Both the position numbers and the translations under genes were made by a program. A model generated the notes under the pieces. The model was not told where the DNA came from, ran no database searches, and was given only the letters and a program-made list of their open reading frames with translations. From positions 1,922,001-1,986,000 of the forward strand of contig OZ241358.1 in NCBI GenBank assembly GCA_965200465.1: a stretch of 64,000 nt of DNA, given 5' to 3'. This document shows, in pieces, positions 1 to 8,451 of the stretch. The first letter of the stretch is position 1. Each line of letters begins with the position of its first letter. This stretch comes from Azophilus sp965200465. Its GTDB lineage: Bacteria > Pseudomonadota > Gammaproteobacteria > Pseudomonadales > Azotimanducaceae.

Positions 1-6
1 CAACGC

Positions 7-333
7 ATGAGCGATAACATCGTTCACACCACCGACGCCGACTTCAAGGCCGACGTGCTTCAGTCCGACAAGCCTGTCTTGGTGGACTACTGGGCCGAAT
101 GGTGCGGCCCCTGCAAGATGATTGCGCCCATACTCGACGAGGTTGCCGAGGACTACGGCGATCGGCTGAAGATCTGCAAGCTCGACATTGACGCCAATCA
201 GGAGACGCCGCCGAAGTACGGCATTCGCGGCATTCCAACGCTGATGCTCTTCAAGGGCGGCGAAGTGGAGGCCACCAAGGTCGGGGTGCTCAGCAAGTCC
301 GCCCTTGAGGCGTTTCTTGACAGCAACATCTGA
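7..333 (+). CDS. trxA: Thioredoxin
   Basis: Cytosolic disulfide reductase of 108 aa, the normal length for bacterial thioredoxin 1. The redox motif W-C-G-P-C lies at residues 32-36 and the G-I-P-T cis-proline loop follows near residue 77. It delivers electrons from thioredoxin reductase to ribonucleotide reductase, methionine sulfoxide reductases and other targets. The gene stands directly upstream of rho in the same direction, a common gammaproteobacterial order. Only six bases precede the start, so its promoter is outside the window. Confidence 0.97.
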   Translation: MSDNIVHTTDADFKADVLQSDKPVLVDYWAEWCGPCKMIAPILDEVAEDYGDRLKICKLDIDANQETPPKYGIRGIPTLMLFKGGEVEATKVGVLSKSALEAFLDSNI

Positions 334-601
334 ACCGCCGCCAAGCGGAGCGGCGTTAGTTCGCCCACCCTGCTTGACGATGCCCAACAAAACATTAAAC
401 TGGCGCTTGGGTTAGGTGGGAACAGCGCCTCAACTCGGCCATTTCCTTGAATTCACTTTCCTCCATCCGGGTCTGTTGAGCCTTGGCCGCCACGGAACTG
501 GCGGCGGCATCCCCTAGGATGGCGGCGCACCCCAACCGTGCATTTGGCCGACGACGAATTCCCAGCAAAACCCCAGTCAACTTCAGCAAAGAGCAGATGC
601 C

Positions 602-1867
602 ATGGTGATGTATCTCAAAGACCTTAAAGCCAAGCCGGTGGGCGAACTGATCGACATGGGCCGCGACCTAGGCTTGGACAACTTGGCCCGTTCCCGCAAG
701 CAGGAGGTCATCGCCGCCATCGTGCGCAAGCAGGCCAAGGCCGGCGAGGACGTCTTTGGCGCCGGCACCTTGGAAATTCTGCAGGACGGTTTCGGGTTCC
801 TGCGCTCGCCTGACAGCTCCTACCTCGCCGGCCCGGATGACATCTATGTTTCCCCCAGCCAGATCCGCCGCTTCAACCTGCGCACCGGGGACAGCTTGGC
901 CGGCAAAATTCGGCCGCCCAAGGACGGCGAGCGCTACTTCGCCATGCTCAAGGTTGACGAGATCAACTTCAGCGAGCCGAACACCAAGAAGCACAAGATC
1001 CTGTTCGAGAACCTCACTCCCCTGTTCCCCACCGAGCGCTTCAAGCTGGAGCGGGGCAACGGCAGCACCGAGGACCTCACCGCCCGCACCGTTGACCTCA
1101 TCGCCCCGGTGGGCAAGGGCCAGCGCGGCCTGATCGTCTCGCCGCCGAAGGCCGGCAAAACGCTGGTGCTGCAGAACGTCGCCCAGTCCATAACGGCCAA
1201 TGACCCCGAGGTGGTGCTCATCGTGCTGTTGATCGACGAACGGCCCGAAGAGGTCACGGAGATGCAGCGCACCGTGCGCGGCGAAGTGGTCGCCAGCACC
1301 TTTGACGAGCCGCCGTCGCGCCATGTGCAGGTGGCGGAGATGGTGATCGAAAAGGCCAAGCGGCTGGTGGAGCATCAAAAGGACGTGGTCATCCTGTTGG
1401 ACTCCATGACCCGCTTGGCCCGGGCCTACAACACCACGGTGCCGTCGTCGGGCAAGGTGCTGACCGGCGGCGTTGACGCCCACGCCTTGGAGCGGCCCAA
1501 GCGGTTCTTCGGCGCCGCCCGCAACATCGAGGAAGGCGGCAGCCTGACCATTCTGGCCACCTCCTTGGTCGATACCGGCTCCAAGATGGACGAGGTGATC
1601 TACGAGGAGTTCAAGGGCACCGGCAACCAGGAACTGCACTTGGAGCGCAAGATTGCGGAGAAGCGGGTTTATCCCGCCATCAACATCCGCCGCTCCGGCA
1701 CCCGGCGGGAGGAACTGATCGTGGGGGAGACGGAGCTGCAGAACGTTTGGATTCTGCGCAAGCTGCTGCACGACATGGACGATCTGGTCGCCATTGAGTG
1801 GCTCATCAACAAGCTCAAGGACACCAAGACCAACGGAGAGTTCTTCAACTCCATGCGCGGCAAGTAG
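602..1867 (+). CDS. rho: Transcription termination factor Rho
   Basis: ATP-dependent RNA helicase that ends transcription at Rho-dependent sites. At 421 aa it matches the usual ~420 aa. Residues 1-50 resemble the N-terminal Rho helix domain, and the RNA-binding cold-shock-like domain follows with D-G-F-G-F-L-R at 62-68. Walker A (S-P-P-K-A-G-K-T) is at 180-187 and Walker B (V-V-I-L-L-D-S-M) at 262-269. ATG codons at 602 and 608 are both possible starts; the longer form is given. It follows trxA after 268 bases that may hold its promoter and leader. It converges on the haem operon. Confidence 0.97.
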   Translation: MVMYLKDLKAKPVGELIDMGRDLGLDNLARSRKQEVIAAIVRKQAKAGEDVFGAGTLEILQDGFGFLRSPDSSYLAGPDDIYVSPSQIRRFNLRTGDSLAGKIRPPKDGERYFAMLKVDEINFSEPNTKKHKILFENLTPLFPTERFKLERGNGSTEDLTARTVDLIAPVGKGQRGLIVSPPKAGKTLVLQNVAQSITANDPEVVLIVLLIDERPEEVTEMQRTVRGEVVASTFDEPPSRHVQVAEMVIEKAKRLVEHQKDVVILLDSMTRLARAYNTTVPSSGKVLTGGVDAHALERPKRFFGAARNIEEGGSLTILATSLVDTGSKMDEVIYEEFKGTGNQELHLERKIAEKRVYPAINIRRSGTRREELIVGETELQNVWILRKLLHDMDDLVAIEWLINKLKDTKTNGEFFNSMRGK

Positions 1868-1954
1868 CCGCTCCCGTCCCCATTCCTGCAAGCCGAGCCG
1901 CTGACGCAACAGCCGCCGCCCGCAAGTTGGGCTGCGCCAGCCTCCGTTCGAGCC

Positions 1955-3139
1955 CTAGCCGGAGCGGGCGGGCAGGGGCAGGTCCGGCAGGTTGCCGACG
2001 GCCTTCGCCAGCAGTTCGCCGCCCCGACGCGGCTCCCCCAACGCCGTCAGCAGCCGGCCCAGCTCGGCTTGAACGGTTGCATTGGTCTCGGTGCGCAGGC
2101 TGGCCTCCAGGAATTCTCGGGCCTTGGCCCAGTCCGCATTCATGAGGGCGATGCGCCCCGCGGCCAACAGCAGTTCGCCGTCGCTTGGCCTCTTGCGCAG
2201 CCAACCCTCAACGGCGGCCAGCTGCCTTTCCGGCTTTGGCGACCTGACGCAGCCGTACAACTGCAGCAAGCCGCCGCTCCAACTGCGCTCCAAGGCCTCG
2301 CGCAACACGGCTTCGGCTGCTCCAGGGTCTTCCGCCGCCAGCATTTGGCGGGCTGTCGCCAGCACTAGTTCCGGGTCGGCCTGCAGTTTCTTCGGCGTTT
2401 GCTCCCAAGCATCCAAGCCTTCGGCGGCGATGCGCCGCCGCCACGCCCGCCGCTCCAAGGCGTCCAAGGACTCCGCGTCCACCGCCTTGGCTTTGCGCAA
2501 CGTCGGCGCCAATTCCGTGAGCGCTTGCCAGTCGCCAAGCGCTTCATGGCAGCGCAGCAGGCGTTGCGCCACCACTGGGTGCCTGGGCGCCTCGGGCTGG
2601 ATTGCAAGCAGCCCGTTGCGGGCCTGCCGCCACTGCCCGGCGGCCATTTGCAGGCGGGTTTGCAGTAGGGCGGCGGGCAGCTTGGCAGTTGGGTCCGCCC
2701 GCCGTGCTTGGCGCAGCAGCCGGTCGCGCTCCTCAACGGCGCCGAGTTCGTGGGCGGCCAGGGCAGCGCCTAGGAGGTTGACGGCCGGCGTTGCAACCTT
2801 GTCCGCCTCCCCGGCGAGCAGGCGCTTCGCTTGCTCCCAATCGCCCTGCTCCAGCAGCAGCAGGCCGCTAGCCGTTCGCCGGGCGGCTGCTTGGTTGCGC
2901 CGGTTGCGCCTCCAGGCGTCGAACAACCCCTTGCCTTGCAGCAGGCGCCTGACCACCAACAACAGCGAGTGCAGGGCGACGTAGGCGACCAGCAGGACGA
3001 GGGTGCCGAACCACAGGCTGGTCTCCACCGCCGCGCCGTCGTAAGTCGCCAGCAGATAGCCGGGGTCCCGCGCCATCAGGATGCCGAGCAGACCGCCGAG
3101 CACGATGACGGCGACTCCCAGCAAGGCGGCCCTCTTCAT
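1955..3139 (-). CDS. hemY: HemY-family membrane protein
   Basis: Inner-membrane protein of 394 aa from the HemY family (N-terminal HemY domain followed by TPR-like helical repeats). It is encoded at the end of proteobacterial hemCDXY operons and its biochemical role is not settled. The start M-K-R-A-A-L-L gives two N-terminal membrane segments (about residues 3-22 and 40-62), followed by arginine-rich alpha-helical repeats. The ATG overlaps the hemX stop in an ATGA arrangement (3136-3139), which selects this start over an upstream in-frame codon and implies translational coupling. Confidence 0.9.
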   Translation of the reverse strand: MKRAALLGVAVIVLGGLLGILMARDPGYLLATYDGAAVETSLWFGTLVLLVAYVALHSLLLVVRRLLQGKGLFDAWRRNRRNQAAARRTASGLLLLEQGDWEQAKRLLAGEADKVATPAVNLLGAALAAHELGAVEERDRLLRQARRADPTAKLPAALLQTRLQMAAGQWRQARNGLLAIQPEAPRHPVVAQRLLRCHEALGDWQALTELAPTLRKAKAVDAESLDALERRAWRRRIAAEGLDAWEQTPKKLQADPELVLATARQMLAAEDPGAAEAVLREALERSWSGGLLQLYGCVRSPKPERQLAAVEGWLRKRPSDGELLLAAGRIALMNADWAKAREFLEASLRTETNATVQAELGRLLTALGEPRRGGELLAKAVGNLPDLPLPARSG

Positions 3140-4200
3140 TCGCCGGCGCCGCCCCGCCGCACCTTGCGCAGTTCCTGGAGCGAAGCGGAAATGTTGGGCA
3201 GGGCAAGGTTCAGGTCCGCCTGCTGCAACTTCGCCAAGGCGTTGCCCACGGCTTGGACGCCGGGGTCCGCTGCGTCGAGATGGTCGCCCATCCATTGTCG
3301 CGCCGAATCCAAGCTGCTGGAGAACACCGCTTGGTCCCGCCGCAGGGCGGCCAATTGCGCCTGCTCCAGCATTAGCCGGAGGTTGAACTCCAGATAAAGG
3401 GCTTCGTCCGGGGCCAGCAGGGGCCGCACCTCTGCGTCGATGCGGCGAAACCGCAGAAGGTTGCGGAACTCATCGGCCAGCGCCGCCCACAAGCCGGCCT
3501 CTTGGCCGCCGACGGCGGCGGCTTTCTTGGGCAAGGCGAACTGCGGCTGCGCCAAGGCTAGATCCTTAAGCTGGCGCTTCAGCGCATCCAAGCGCAGGTA
3601 GAGGCCCTGAACATCCGCGCCCCGGGTTTGCTCCAAGCTGAGAATTTCGCTGGCCAAGGCCGAACGCACCCCGTGCAACGCCATGTCCTCCAAGCGCCGC
3701 AGGATGCCGTCGGCGGAGCGCAGCAGCTCCAGCGCCGTGGCGACGTCCCGCTCCATGAGCAGCCGGTGGTTGGCCACCTGCAGCAGGTACTCCAACTCGG
3801 CGAGCTGCCAATCCCTTGCCGAAGGCGGCGCCGCCTTGGCGACTTGGCTCAGCCGTTCGACCAGCCCGCTTTCGGTGGTTTGCAAACGTTCAATGAGTTG
3901 GTCGGTGGAGTCTTGAAGCCCCTGCCGCCAACTTTCCTGCGCTTGGGCCAGCCCGTTCCCCAAGGCGTTGCGCTCGGCTTGGGCTTGGGCCAAGCCCCGC
4001 TCCATTGCAGCGTTTGGCTGCAAATAGACAAGCATGAAGTAAAGATAGCCGGCGGCCGCCAAGGCGAAGAGAGCCAGCAGCAAGGCGGCGGCCGCCAGCA
4101 GCCGCCCCGATGGCGGCTTGGATGCCGGTCCTGGCCCTGGCGCCGGCATCTGCGCACTCCCGGAGGGAAGCTTCAAGTTGTCAGCGGTTGATTCAGCCAT
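3136..4200 (-). CDS. hemX: HemX-family protein
   Basis: Membrane-anchored protein of 354 aa in the HemX family, often mis-named uroporphyrin-III C-methyltransferase although no SAM-dependent methylase fold is visible. Residues 1-35 are cytosolic and proline-rich, one transmembrane helix follows (about 36-60), then a long coiled-coil-like helix rich in A, Q and E, and a globular C-terminal part. The chosen ATG at 4200 overlaps the end of hemD by eight bases, as expected for a tight operon. Likely role is organising or regulating tetrapyrrole synthesis at the membrane (inference). Confidence 0.87.
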   Translation of the reverse strand: MAESTADNLKLPSGSAQMPAPGPGPASKPPSGRLLAAAALLLALFALAAAGYLYFMLVYLQPNAAMERGLAQAQAERNALGNGLAQAQESWRQGLQDSTDQLIERLQTTESGLVERLSQVAKAAPPSARDWQLAELEYLLQVANHRLLMERDVATALELLRSADGILRRLEDMALHGVRSALASEILSLEQTRGADVQGLYLRLDALKRQLKDLALAQPQFALPKKAAAVGGQEAGLWAALADEFRNLLRFRRIDAEVRPLLAPDEALYLEFNLRLMLEQAQLAALRRDQAVFSSSLDSARQWMGDHLDAADPGVQAVGNALAKLQQADLNLALPNISASLQELRKVRRGGAGE

Positions 4201-4873
4201 CTGCCCCTGCCATCCGCCGCAAAGCGGCGACCACCGCATCCGCCCCGGCGTCTTCGCAACGCAGCACCCTGGAGACGCCAAGTTGGGCGCCAAGGGCCGC
4301 AACTCTGCCTGAAGGCGCCAATATTGGTGCGTCTGGGGCGCCGTTGGATGCAAACCATACCCGCACCGCTTGCCGGAATCCATCGCCGCTTGACACGACG
4401 ATGGCGTTTATTTGCTTGGGGTTTACGGTGGGCGCCAATGGCGTGCGCCGATAAACGGCAAGCCGCTGCACATCCGCGCCCCGCTCGGCCAAGGCCGGGG
4501 CGATTAGATTGCGCCCGCCGACGCCGGCAACCAGCAGAATGCGCCTGTCCTTTACATCCGGCAGGCTGTCCAGCAGCCCCTCGCTGGATGCAACCTTGGC
4601 GGTTCCCGTGCTTACGCCGGCTTTGTTTAAGGCGGCGGCGGTTTGGCGGCCGATGGCGAAGGCCTGGTCAAAGCAGCGGCCGATGCGGGAGGCGGCCAAG
4701 CGAGCGCCGTGGGCGGACAGAAACACGGCGATGTCGAAGCGGCCTTGGGGAGCGGCGAACGGCAACGGGCGAATCTCCAGCACAGGGGCCTTGAGAACCC
4801 CGAACCCCGCCGCTTCGACGGCATGGGCCAAGGCCGTGGCGCCGGGCTCCGTGCGGGTGATCCAAACGTTCAT
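4193..4873 (-). CDS. hemD: Uroporphyrinogen-III synthase
   Basis: Cytosolic enzyme that cyclises hydroxymethylbilane with inversion of ring D to give uroporphyrinogen III. The 226-aa protein begins M-N-V-W-I-T-R-T and has the two-lobed HemD pattern, with the F-L-S-A-H-G-A motif in the first lobe and V-V-S-S-G-D-G-F in the second. HemD sequences diverge strongly, so the call rests on this pattern and on position between hemC and hemX. A 292-bp gap separates it from hemC, wider than in most hemCD operons. Confidence 0.88.
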   Translation of the reverse strand: MNVWITRTEPGATALAHAVEAAGFGVLKAPVLEIRPLPFAAPQGRFDIAVFLSAHGARLAASRIGRCFDQAFAIGRQTAAALNKAGVSTGTAKVASSEGLLDSLPDVKDRRILLVAGVGGRNLIAPALAERGADVQRLAVYRRTPLAPTVNPKQINAIVVSSGDGFRQAVRVWFASNGAPDAPILAPSGRVAALGAQLGVSRVLRCEDAGADAVVAALRRMAGADG

Positions 4874-5165
4874 GCGCTACCGGCCGAGCCGGGCGGGCGC
4901 AGGTTTCCTCGCCCACCCGCCGAGGTCGGAGCCCGCCGCCCGGATATTGCGCCAAGCCGCTTGCTCCCTGAAAAAAAACCTTTCAACTTCAATTAGTCGC
5001 CTGAATTTTTCCGCAAACCATCAAGGTGTGAACTGCGCTGGTCGCGCCTCTTACTTGCCCTTTGACCCCTAATGTGCGTCCTTGTTCACCCAGCCATAGC
5101 CCCTCTGCCTTTATGAGAGGGGCTCCCCCCACACACCCTCGGCTAGGGACAATGGTCCCACTGGC
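4874..5165. other. Wide hemC-hemD spacer
   Basis: This stretch separates hemC from hemD, which usually touch or overlap. No coding potential was recognised. It contains an eight-A run near 4972 and the inverted repeat at 5098-5124. It may hold an internal promoter for hemDXY or a transcription attenuator; neither is shown by the sequence alone. Confidence 0.45.
5098..5124. terminator. Inverted repeat between hemC and hemD
   Basis: Perfect 9-bp inverted repeat agcccctct / agaggggct around a 9-base loop. On the minus strand it lies about 40 bases downstream of the hemC stop, where an intrinsic terminator or processing hairpin would sit. No clear U-run follows, so full termination is doubtful; partial attenuation or mRNA stabilisation is as likely. 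Confidence 0.4.
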
Positions 5166-6074
5166 TTATCTTCCCGTGTGGCGCAGCAACTGCAAAGCGC
5201 CTTGGGCCAGCAAATCCTCCACCACTCGGTTGGCCACCTGTTCGGCGGGGCCTTTGGCTTCGGCCTTCAGCACCGTTGCGCCGTCGGGCGACGCCAACAG
5301 CGCCTGCAGGAGCACGGCGGCGCCTGCAGGTTGCGCATAGGCCGCCAAGGGTTGGCTGCAATCCGCCTCCAAGGCGGCGCTTACGCCTTGTTCGGCCTGT
5401 ACGCAGGCGGCGGTTGCGGGGTCCCGAAGGGGTGCCAGAAGGTCCAGTGCTTGGCCGTCATCGGCGCGGCACTCCACGCCGAGGGCGCCTTGCCCCGGCG
5501 CCGGCAGAAACAGGGATGGCGGCAGCGCTTCGGTGACCTGGTCGGCCCATCCCAAGCGGACCAATCCGGCCATCGCCAACATGACGGCATCAATGTCGCC
5601 GGCTTCCAGCTTTGCCAGCCTAGTGTCCACATTGCCGCGCAGAGGCAGCACCCGCAAGTCCGGGCGCAACGCCAGAATTTGCGCTTGGCGCCGCAAGCTG
5701 GAGGTGCCCACGGCGGCCCCGGACGGCATGGCCTGCAACCCGCCTTTGGGGCTGATCCAAGCATCCCGCACATCCTGCCGGTAGCCGATGACCGGCATGG
5801 CGAATTCTTCGTTCATCAAGGCCGGCACGTCCTTCATGGAATGCACCGCCAAGTCCGCATCCCCCCGCGCCAAGGCCGCTTCAAGCTCGTTGATGAACAG
5901 ACCTTTGCCGCCAACCTCGCTTAGAGGCGCGTTCAGCCAGCGGTCCCCCGCCGTGGAAATTCCCACCAGTTCAATGGCCAGCCCAGGATGAGCCCGCCGC
6001 AGTTCCACTTTGATGAACGACGCCTGCCAGAGCGCGAGCTTGCTTCGGCGGGTGGCGATGCGCACCCTATCCAA
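5166..6074 (-). CDS. hemC: Porphobilinogen deaminase (hydroxymethylbilane synthase)
   Basis: Polymerises four porphobilinogens into hydroxymethylbilane, the step before HemD. The protein is 302 aa, standard length. Visible residues are the catalytic aspartate in H-S-M-K-D-V-P (Asp82), the basic T-S-S-L-R-R-Q stretch and the G-N-V-D-T-R-L motif. Cys239 in E-A-D-C-S-Q-P-L matches the cysteine that carries the dipyrromethane cofactor. In pseudomonads algR lies directly upstream; here only repeat copy A and accessory genes do. Confidence 0.96.
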   Translation of the reverse strand: MDRVRIATRRSKLALWQASFIKVELRRAHPGLAIELVGISTAGDRWLNAPLSEVGGKGLFINELEAALARGDADLAVHSMKDVPALMNEEFAMPVIGYRQDVRDAWISPKGGLQAMPSGAAVGTSSLRRQAQILALRPDLRVLPLRGNVDTRLAKLEAGDIDAVMLAMAGLVRLGWADQVTEALPPSLFLPAPGQGALGVECRADDGQALDLLAPLRDPATAACVQAEQGVSAALEADCSQPLAAYAQPAGAAVLLQALLASPDGATVLKAEAKGPAEQVANRVVEDLLAQGALQLLRHTGR

Positions 6075-6086
6075 AGCCGCCTCCTA

Positions 6087-6230
6087 GCTGCGGACAACGC
6101 CTAACGGCTGCACACCCAACTTTCGCCCCCCAAATGGGCATGAAAGTAGCCGCCGCCACAGGAAATGGAAGCCGACAAAGGCTGAAAGTTGTGCAGGATA
6201 ATGGCCCGGCGTTCTTGAGGTGGGTTGGCG
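6087..6230. repeat. ~143-bp dispersed repeat, copy A
   Basis: Starts 13 bases upstream of the hemC start and matches 8252-8394 in the same orientation. Both begin gctgcggacaacgcc and share a highly conserved core, including gggcatgaaagtagccgc and the following caggaaatggaagcc. Differences are a few substitutions and one or two indels. No transposase is seen inside, so it may be a MITE or other non-autonomous intergenic repeat. Confidence 0.85.
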
Positions 6231-6338
6231 ACCATTCTCTAAGGGCTGTGGGGTTGGAATCGGTCAGCCTAGGTGCCCACAAGGGCCAAAATCCCTGCAT
6301 ATCGTTGTCCGCAGGGGCCATCTTACGCATCGCTTGAT

Positions 6339-6632
6339 TTACCGTGGGCGAATATGCCCTTCGTTCACGAGCATTTCTTCGTATTTCTGCCGCGAAAGTG
6401 GGCACTCAATTAAATCCTTGAAGTATTGTGCATTAATTTTGCATTGCTTTGCCATGCTACTGATTAACGAGTCATCAAGATCTCTACCGCCGCTCCCATG
6501 AGAAGTTTTTGTCCGCACACTAGTTTTCTGGCCACTATTGGTGTGGTATATGAAGAAGGAATGATCGTTTTCACGCCGCTCAAACCCTTTTCTCTCAAGA
6601 GCACTTTCGACTTCCCGTTTCTTGAACATCAT
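6339..6632 (-). CDS. HicA-like toxin-domain protein
   Basis: Small basic protein of 97 aa resembling the HicA/YcfA double-stranded-RNA-binding-like fold. It opens M-M-F-K-K-R-E-V-E-S-A-L with a short helix, then G-F-E-R-R-E-N-D-H-S-F-F, T-S-V-R-T-K and S-H-G-S-G-G, as in HicA-type mRNA interferases that use a histidine. Its ATG overlaps the stop of the upstream 355-aa gene (ATGA, 6629-6632), so the two are translationally coupled. Base composition is clearly less GC-rich than hemC or argH, suggesting acquisition. A toxin function is inferred from the domain, not shown. Confidence 0.6.
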   Translation of the reverse strand: MMFKKREVESALERKGFERRENDHSFFIYHTNSGQKTSVRTKTSHGSGGRDLDDSLISSMAKQCKINAQYFKDLIECPLSRQKYEEMLVNEGHIRPR

Positions 6633-7696
6633 CGTAGGTCCCGAAACCGATCTACCAGTTGTTTCTGCAATTCCTGTGCGTCTAGCGATAAGGCTTGGGG
6701 GTCTTCTTTGGCGTATTCCACCCACAGCATGTCCAGCTCGGCATCCAATGAATCTCGCAATTCAGAAAAGGACTTGCCTGATATCAGGATATTAAATTCT
6801 CCTTGAAGTTCGTATAGTTGGTGTTCGTGATCAAATTTGACGTCAAAGCTCAACGGCGGCTCCGCTTTATAAGGAATATTGCGCAGCGCTATTTCATTAT
6901 ATTCCAGGACGCTACCGTCTTGCACTTCGTCCATATCGGTGAGGCGGATAGGTTGCCCTTTTTCATCGTAGCAAATGCGGCCGCGCACCCGAACCAATTT
7001 ATTCCGCAAACTGCATAGCATCGGCTCAAAGCGTTCATCATATTCCACGTTCAAGGAACAGTCGCGTGATGGCTTGATTTGCATGCGCCGTCTGCCAAAA
7101 TTCATACCAGTCAAAAGCCCTATCATATACTCTGAACTTCTGGGGACGGCATTGGGATTGCCGCGGGAATAAAGTTGGTTATAGGCGCTCTGGAACGTCC
7201 TGCCATCGAGAATTGTCTTTTGACTGCCATCCCTGATCGACAGCACGACGCCTATCCGCTTGGAGGGTTGTGCGCTTTTATACGCTTTGATCAGAGCAGC
7301 CTGAAAACTAACGTCGGGCACCAGTTGTCGAAAAGCCTCACCGTTACCTTTACCTATCGCCCGAGTTACATCCTGAAAGCTGCAATACACGGCTTCTTGG
7401 TCGCCGTAGTCCTCAAGTTCAGACGCCTGATTGGAAAGGTCGCTCACTTCAACCGGGAGATCGAAGCTCCCTTCTTGAGGGGGCTTGCACATCAGCCCGA
7501 AGCGAGACCGAATTTCATTTGGAATTTGGACTCCCTGCCCCAATGGGCCGCCCTGATGGATCTTGGCTAGTAGATGCACTATTCGCTGCACTTGCTGGAG
7601 CGATTTCGCCAAAACCTGCGCTGGGAGCGCATTGCTGTCTGTTCCGGCTCCTTCAAAGTGCAGCCAGAAAAGCCTTGGATTCCGGTGTTTGGGCAT
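6629..7696 (-). CDS. Hypothetical 355-aa partner of HicA-like protein
   Basis: Unrecognised soluble protein. The start M-P-K-H-R-N-P-R-L-F-W is chosen because agaggtg stands seven bases upstream. The N-terminal third contains an F-W-L-H-F-E-G strand and a helical stretch; the middle is rich in charged residues. The last ~70 residues (Y-E-L-Q-G-E-F-N-I onward, then S-F-S-E-L-R-D-S-L-D-A-E-L) weakly recall the ferredoxin-like strand-helix pattern of HicB antitoxins. Overlap with the HicA-like gene suggests antitoxin or cofactor function. Its AT content is higher than the neighbouring housekeeping genes. Confidence 0.5.
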   Translation of the reverse strand: MPKHRNPRLFWLHFEGAGTDSNALPAQVLAKSLQQVQRIVHLLAKIHQGGPLGQGVQIPNEIRSRFGLMCKPPQEGSFDLPVEVSDLSNQASELEDYGDQEAVYCSFQDVTRAIGKGNGEAFRQLVPDVSFQAALIKAYKSAQPSKRIGVVLSIRDGSQKTILDGRTFQSAYNQLYSRGNPNAVPRSSEYMIGLLTGMNFGRRRMQIKPSRDCSLNVEYDERFEPMLCSLRNKLVRVRGRICYDEKGQPIRLTDMDEVQDGSVLEYNEIALRNIPYKAEPPLSFDVKFDHEHQLYELQGEFNILISGKSFSELRDSLDAELDMLWVEYAKEDPQALSLDAQELQKQLVDRFRDLR

Positions 7697-7774
7697 AGCG
7701 GACACCTCTGATTGGGGTTCATGTTGCCATAACCAAGCACAGATGCAAGGAATCCCCAATATTGGCGCTAATGC

Positions 7775-8269
7775 CTATGGCGAAGTGCGCAAGCCTAGCT
7801 GCGGCCCGGCCAGACCTTTCCTAGGCCGCTCGGCTTCAACGCGACTGGGCGGCAACGCTCCCGGCGACGGCGAACTGCGGCCAACCGCCCGTTCCGGCGG
7901 ACGCGGCGCATTCGCAGCCATCCGCTGGACGCGGGCTTCCAGGGCGAGGCGCACGGCGGCAACGCGCCGGCGGCTGACCGGAATGCGCTCGCTTAGGCCG
8001 GTGATGCGCAGTTCAAAACGGCGGGGGCCTAGGCGCACCAGCCCGTCGATGAACTTAATGGCGACCAAGGCGTTGCGGTGAACGCGCAGGAATCGTCCCT
8101 TGAACTCGGCCTCCAATCGGGCCAGCACCTCCGTAGTGATGGTTTCCCCCTTGCCGTAATGAATGGTGACGTATTTTTGGTCCGCCAAAAAATACCGCAC
8201 ATGCCGCACGGGCACCAACTCAACGCCCCGCAAGGACTTAACGACAATGCGGCTGCGGACAACGCCCAT
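7775..8269 (-). pseudogene. AlgR-like LytTR DNA-binding domain, receiver domain missing
   Basis: Encodes a recognisable LytTR domain: V-E-L-V-P-V-R-H-V-R-Y-F-L-A-D-Q-K-Y-V-T, then R-F-L-R-V-H-R-N-A-L-V and I-P-V-S-R-R-R-V. This is the C-terminal half of AlgR-type response regulators. A normal protein would have about 120 more N-terminal residues forming the CheY-like receiver. Here the reading frame enters repeat copy B at 8252 and the receiver is absent. The position next to hemC and on the way to argH matches algR of pseudomonads. A short DNA-binding product from ATG 8269 is possible, but truncation by the repeat is the simpler reading. Confidence 0.72.
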
Positions 8270-8394
8270 CGGCTGCACGCCCAACTTTCGCCCCCAAATG
8301 GGCATGAAAGTAGCCGCCGCCACAGGAAATGGAAGCCGGCAAAGGCTGAAATCAGTGTAGGACAATGGCCCGACGTTCTGGAAGCGGGTTGGCG
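8252..8394. repeat. ~143-bp dispersed repeat, copy B
   Basis: Second copy of the repeat at 6087-6230, same orientation, starting where LytTR homology stops. Weaker resemblance may continue to about 8420. The pair encloses 2.0 kb holding the HicA-like pair and the LytTR remnant, so recombination between copies could delete or duplicate this block. Confidence 0.85.
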
Positions 8395-8451
8395 GGCGTT
8401 CTTTCGTGCTGCGGGGCTGGACGCGATTGATCGCCAGCGCAGACCAAACAT

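Noticed and set aside
668..1909. 413-aa frame on the minus strand over rho
   Set aside because: Antisense shadow of a conserved gene in a high-GC genome; no homology or ribosome site.
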